DNA from: Acidobacteriota bacterium
GTDB lineage: Bacteria; Acidobacteriota; UBA6911; RPQK01
Assembly (NCBI GenBank): GCA_003819755.1
Contig: RPQK01000460.1
Coordinates: 1 to 6,460 of the forward strand
DNA: 6,460 nucleotides
Direction: 5' to 3'
Under the pieces are notes generated by a model. That model was not told the origin of the DNA and made no database searches. It saw nothing but the letters and a program-made list of their open reading frames with translations. Below are positions 6,400 through 6,460 of this stretch, in pieces (the first letter of the stretch is position 1; every line of letters begins with the position of its first letter). Position numbers and translations under genes: made by a program.

Positions 6400-6460
6400 T
6401 TTACTTTTTGGAGCGCGGGGGCGCCAGGCCATTTTGGAGTGCGGCGGCAACGAGAGGCCG

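Larger units (their letters stand above)
6175..6460. other. Gene-free, repeat-rich stretch upstream of the cluster
   Basis: No convincing gene is present; frames here are Pro/Arg/Ala-rich low-complexity translations of repeats. It holds a small hairpin (ctcccgc / cgggggag, near 6193-6211), the segment ccaaagcggcgtcgc (6213-6227), the long inverted repeat at 6272-6391, and two copies of ttttggag(c/t)gcgg at 6406-6418 and 6432-6444 (one mismatch, 26 bp apart). The last two types resemble dispersed intergenic repeats I associate with Verrucomicrobia; this is memory, not a search. The stretch may also contain the terminator of a gene beyond the window. Confidence 0.6.

Noticed and set aside
6046..6450. 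Minus-strand frame of 134 residues at the cluster head
   Set aside because: It translates the inverted and direct repeats into Pro/Arg/Ala-rich sequence, overlaps the M50 start in another frame and crosses the promoter candidate.

Overview
The window is a compact biosynthetic gene cluster for a ribosomally made, post-translationally modified peptide (RiPP). All four genes lie on the minus strand, so the cluster reads from high to low coordinates. DNA is GC-rich and gene starts are GTG, GTG, ATG and probably TTG. Each start has a G-rich Shine-Dalgarno sequence 5-6 nt upstream. The host is probably a GC-rich Gram-negative bacterium. Intergenic sequences at 6213-6227 and 6406-6444 resemble repeats I recall from Verrucomicrobia (PVC group) genomes, but that is recollection, not a search, and the assignment is weak.

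Layout in transcription order. (1) 6175-6460 has no credible gene. It holds a 55-bp-arm inverted repeat and short direct repeats, followed by a sigma70-type promoter candidate (6146-6174). (2) 6104-4428 encodes a membrane M50-type zinc metalloprotease. It carries an N-terminal region resembling a degenerate RsbW-like (GHKL) ATPase and a middle PqqD-like winged-helix segment. (3) 4405-2819 encodes a cobalamin-binding radical SAM enzyme. (4) 2771-2469 encodes a 100-residue precursor with a nitrile-hydratase-like leader (NHLP) and an extreme C-terminal core, ACCCCPCCCDGSCCP. (5) 2436-2216 is a 221-bp near-perfect inverted-repeat element. (6) 2184 to the window edge encodes a fused cyclodehydratase (leader-binding/E1-like domain plus YcaO). 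It is open at its C-terminus, with 728 codons present and probably only about 50 missing. This gene has no start-to-stop frame inside the window, so it is easy to miss.

Inferred joint function: the leader is recognised by the RRE-like part of the cyclodehydratase. Its YcaO domain uses ATP to turn core cysteines (and perhaps the single serine) into thiazolines/oxazolines. The B12-radical SAM enzyme would add a carbon-centred modification, most likely a methylation. The membrane M50 protein would handle leader removal or maturation at the membrane. No azoline dehydrogenase or dedicated exporter is visible; these could lie beyond either edge. The likely product is a densely heterocyclised poly-azol(in)e peptide, and I do not recognise this core as a characterised compound.
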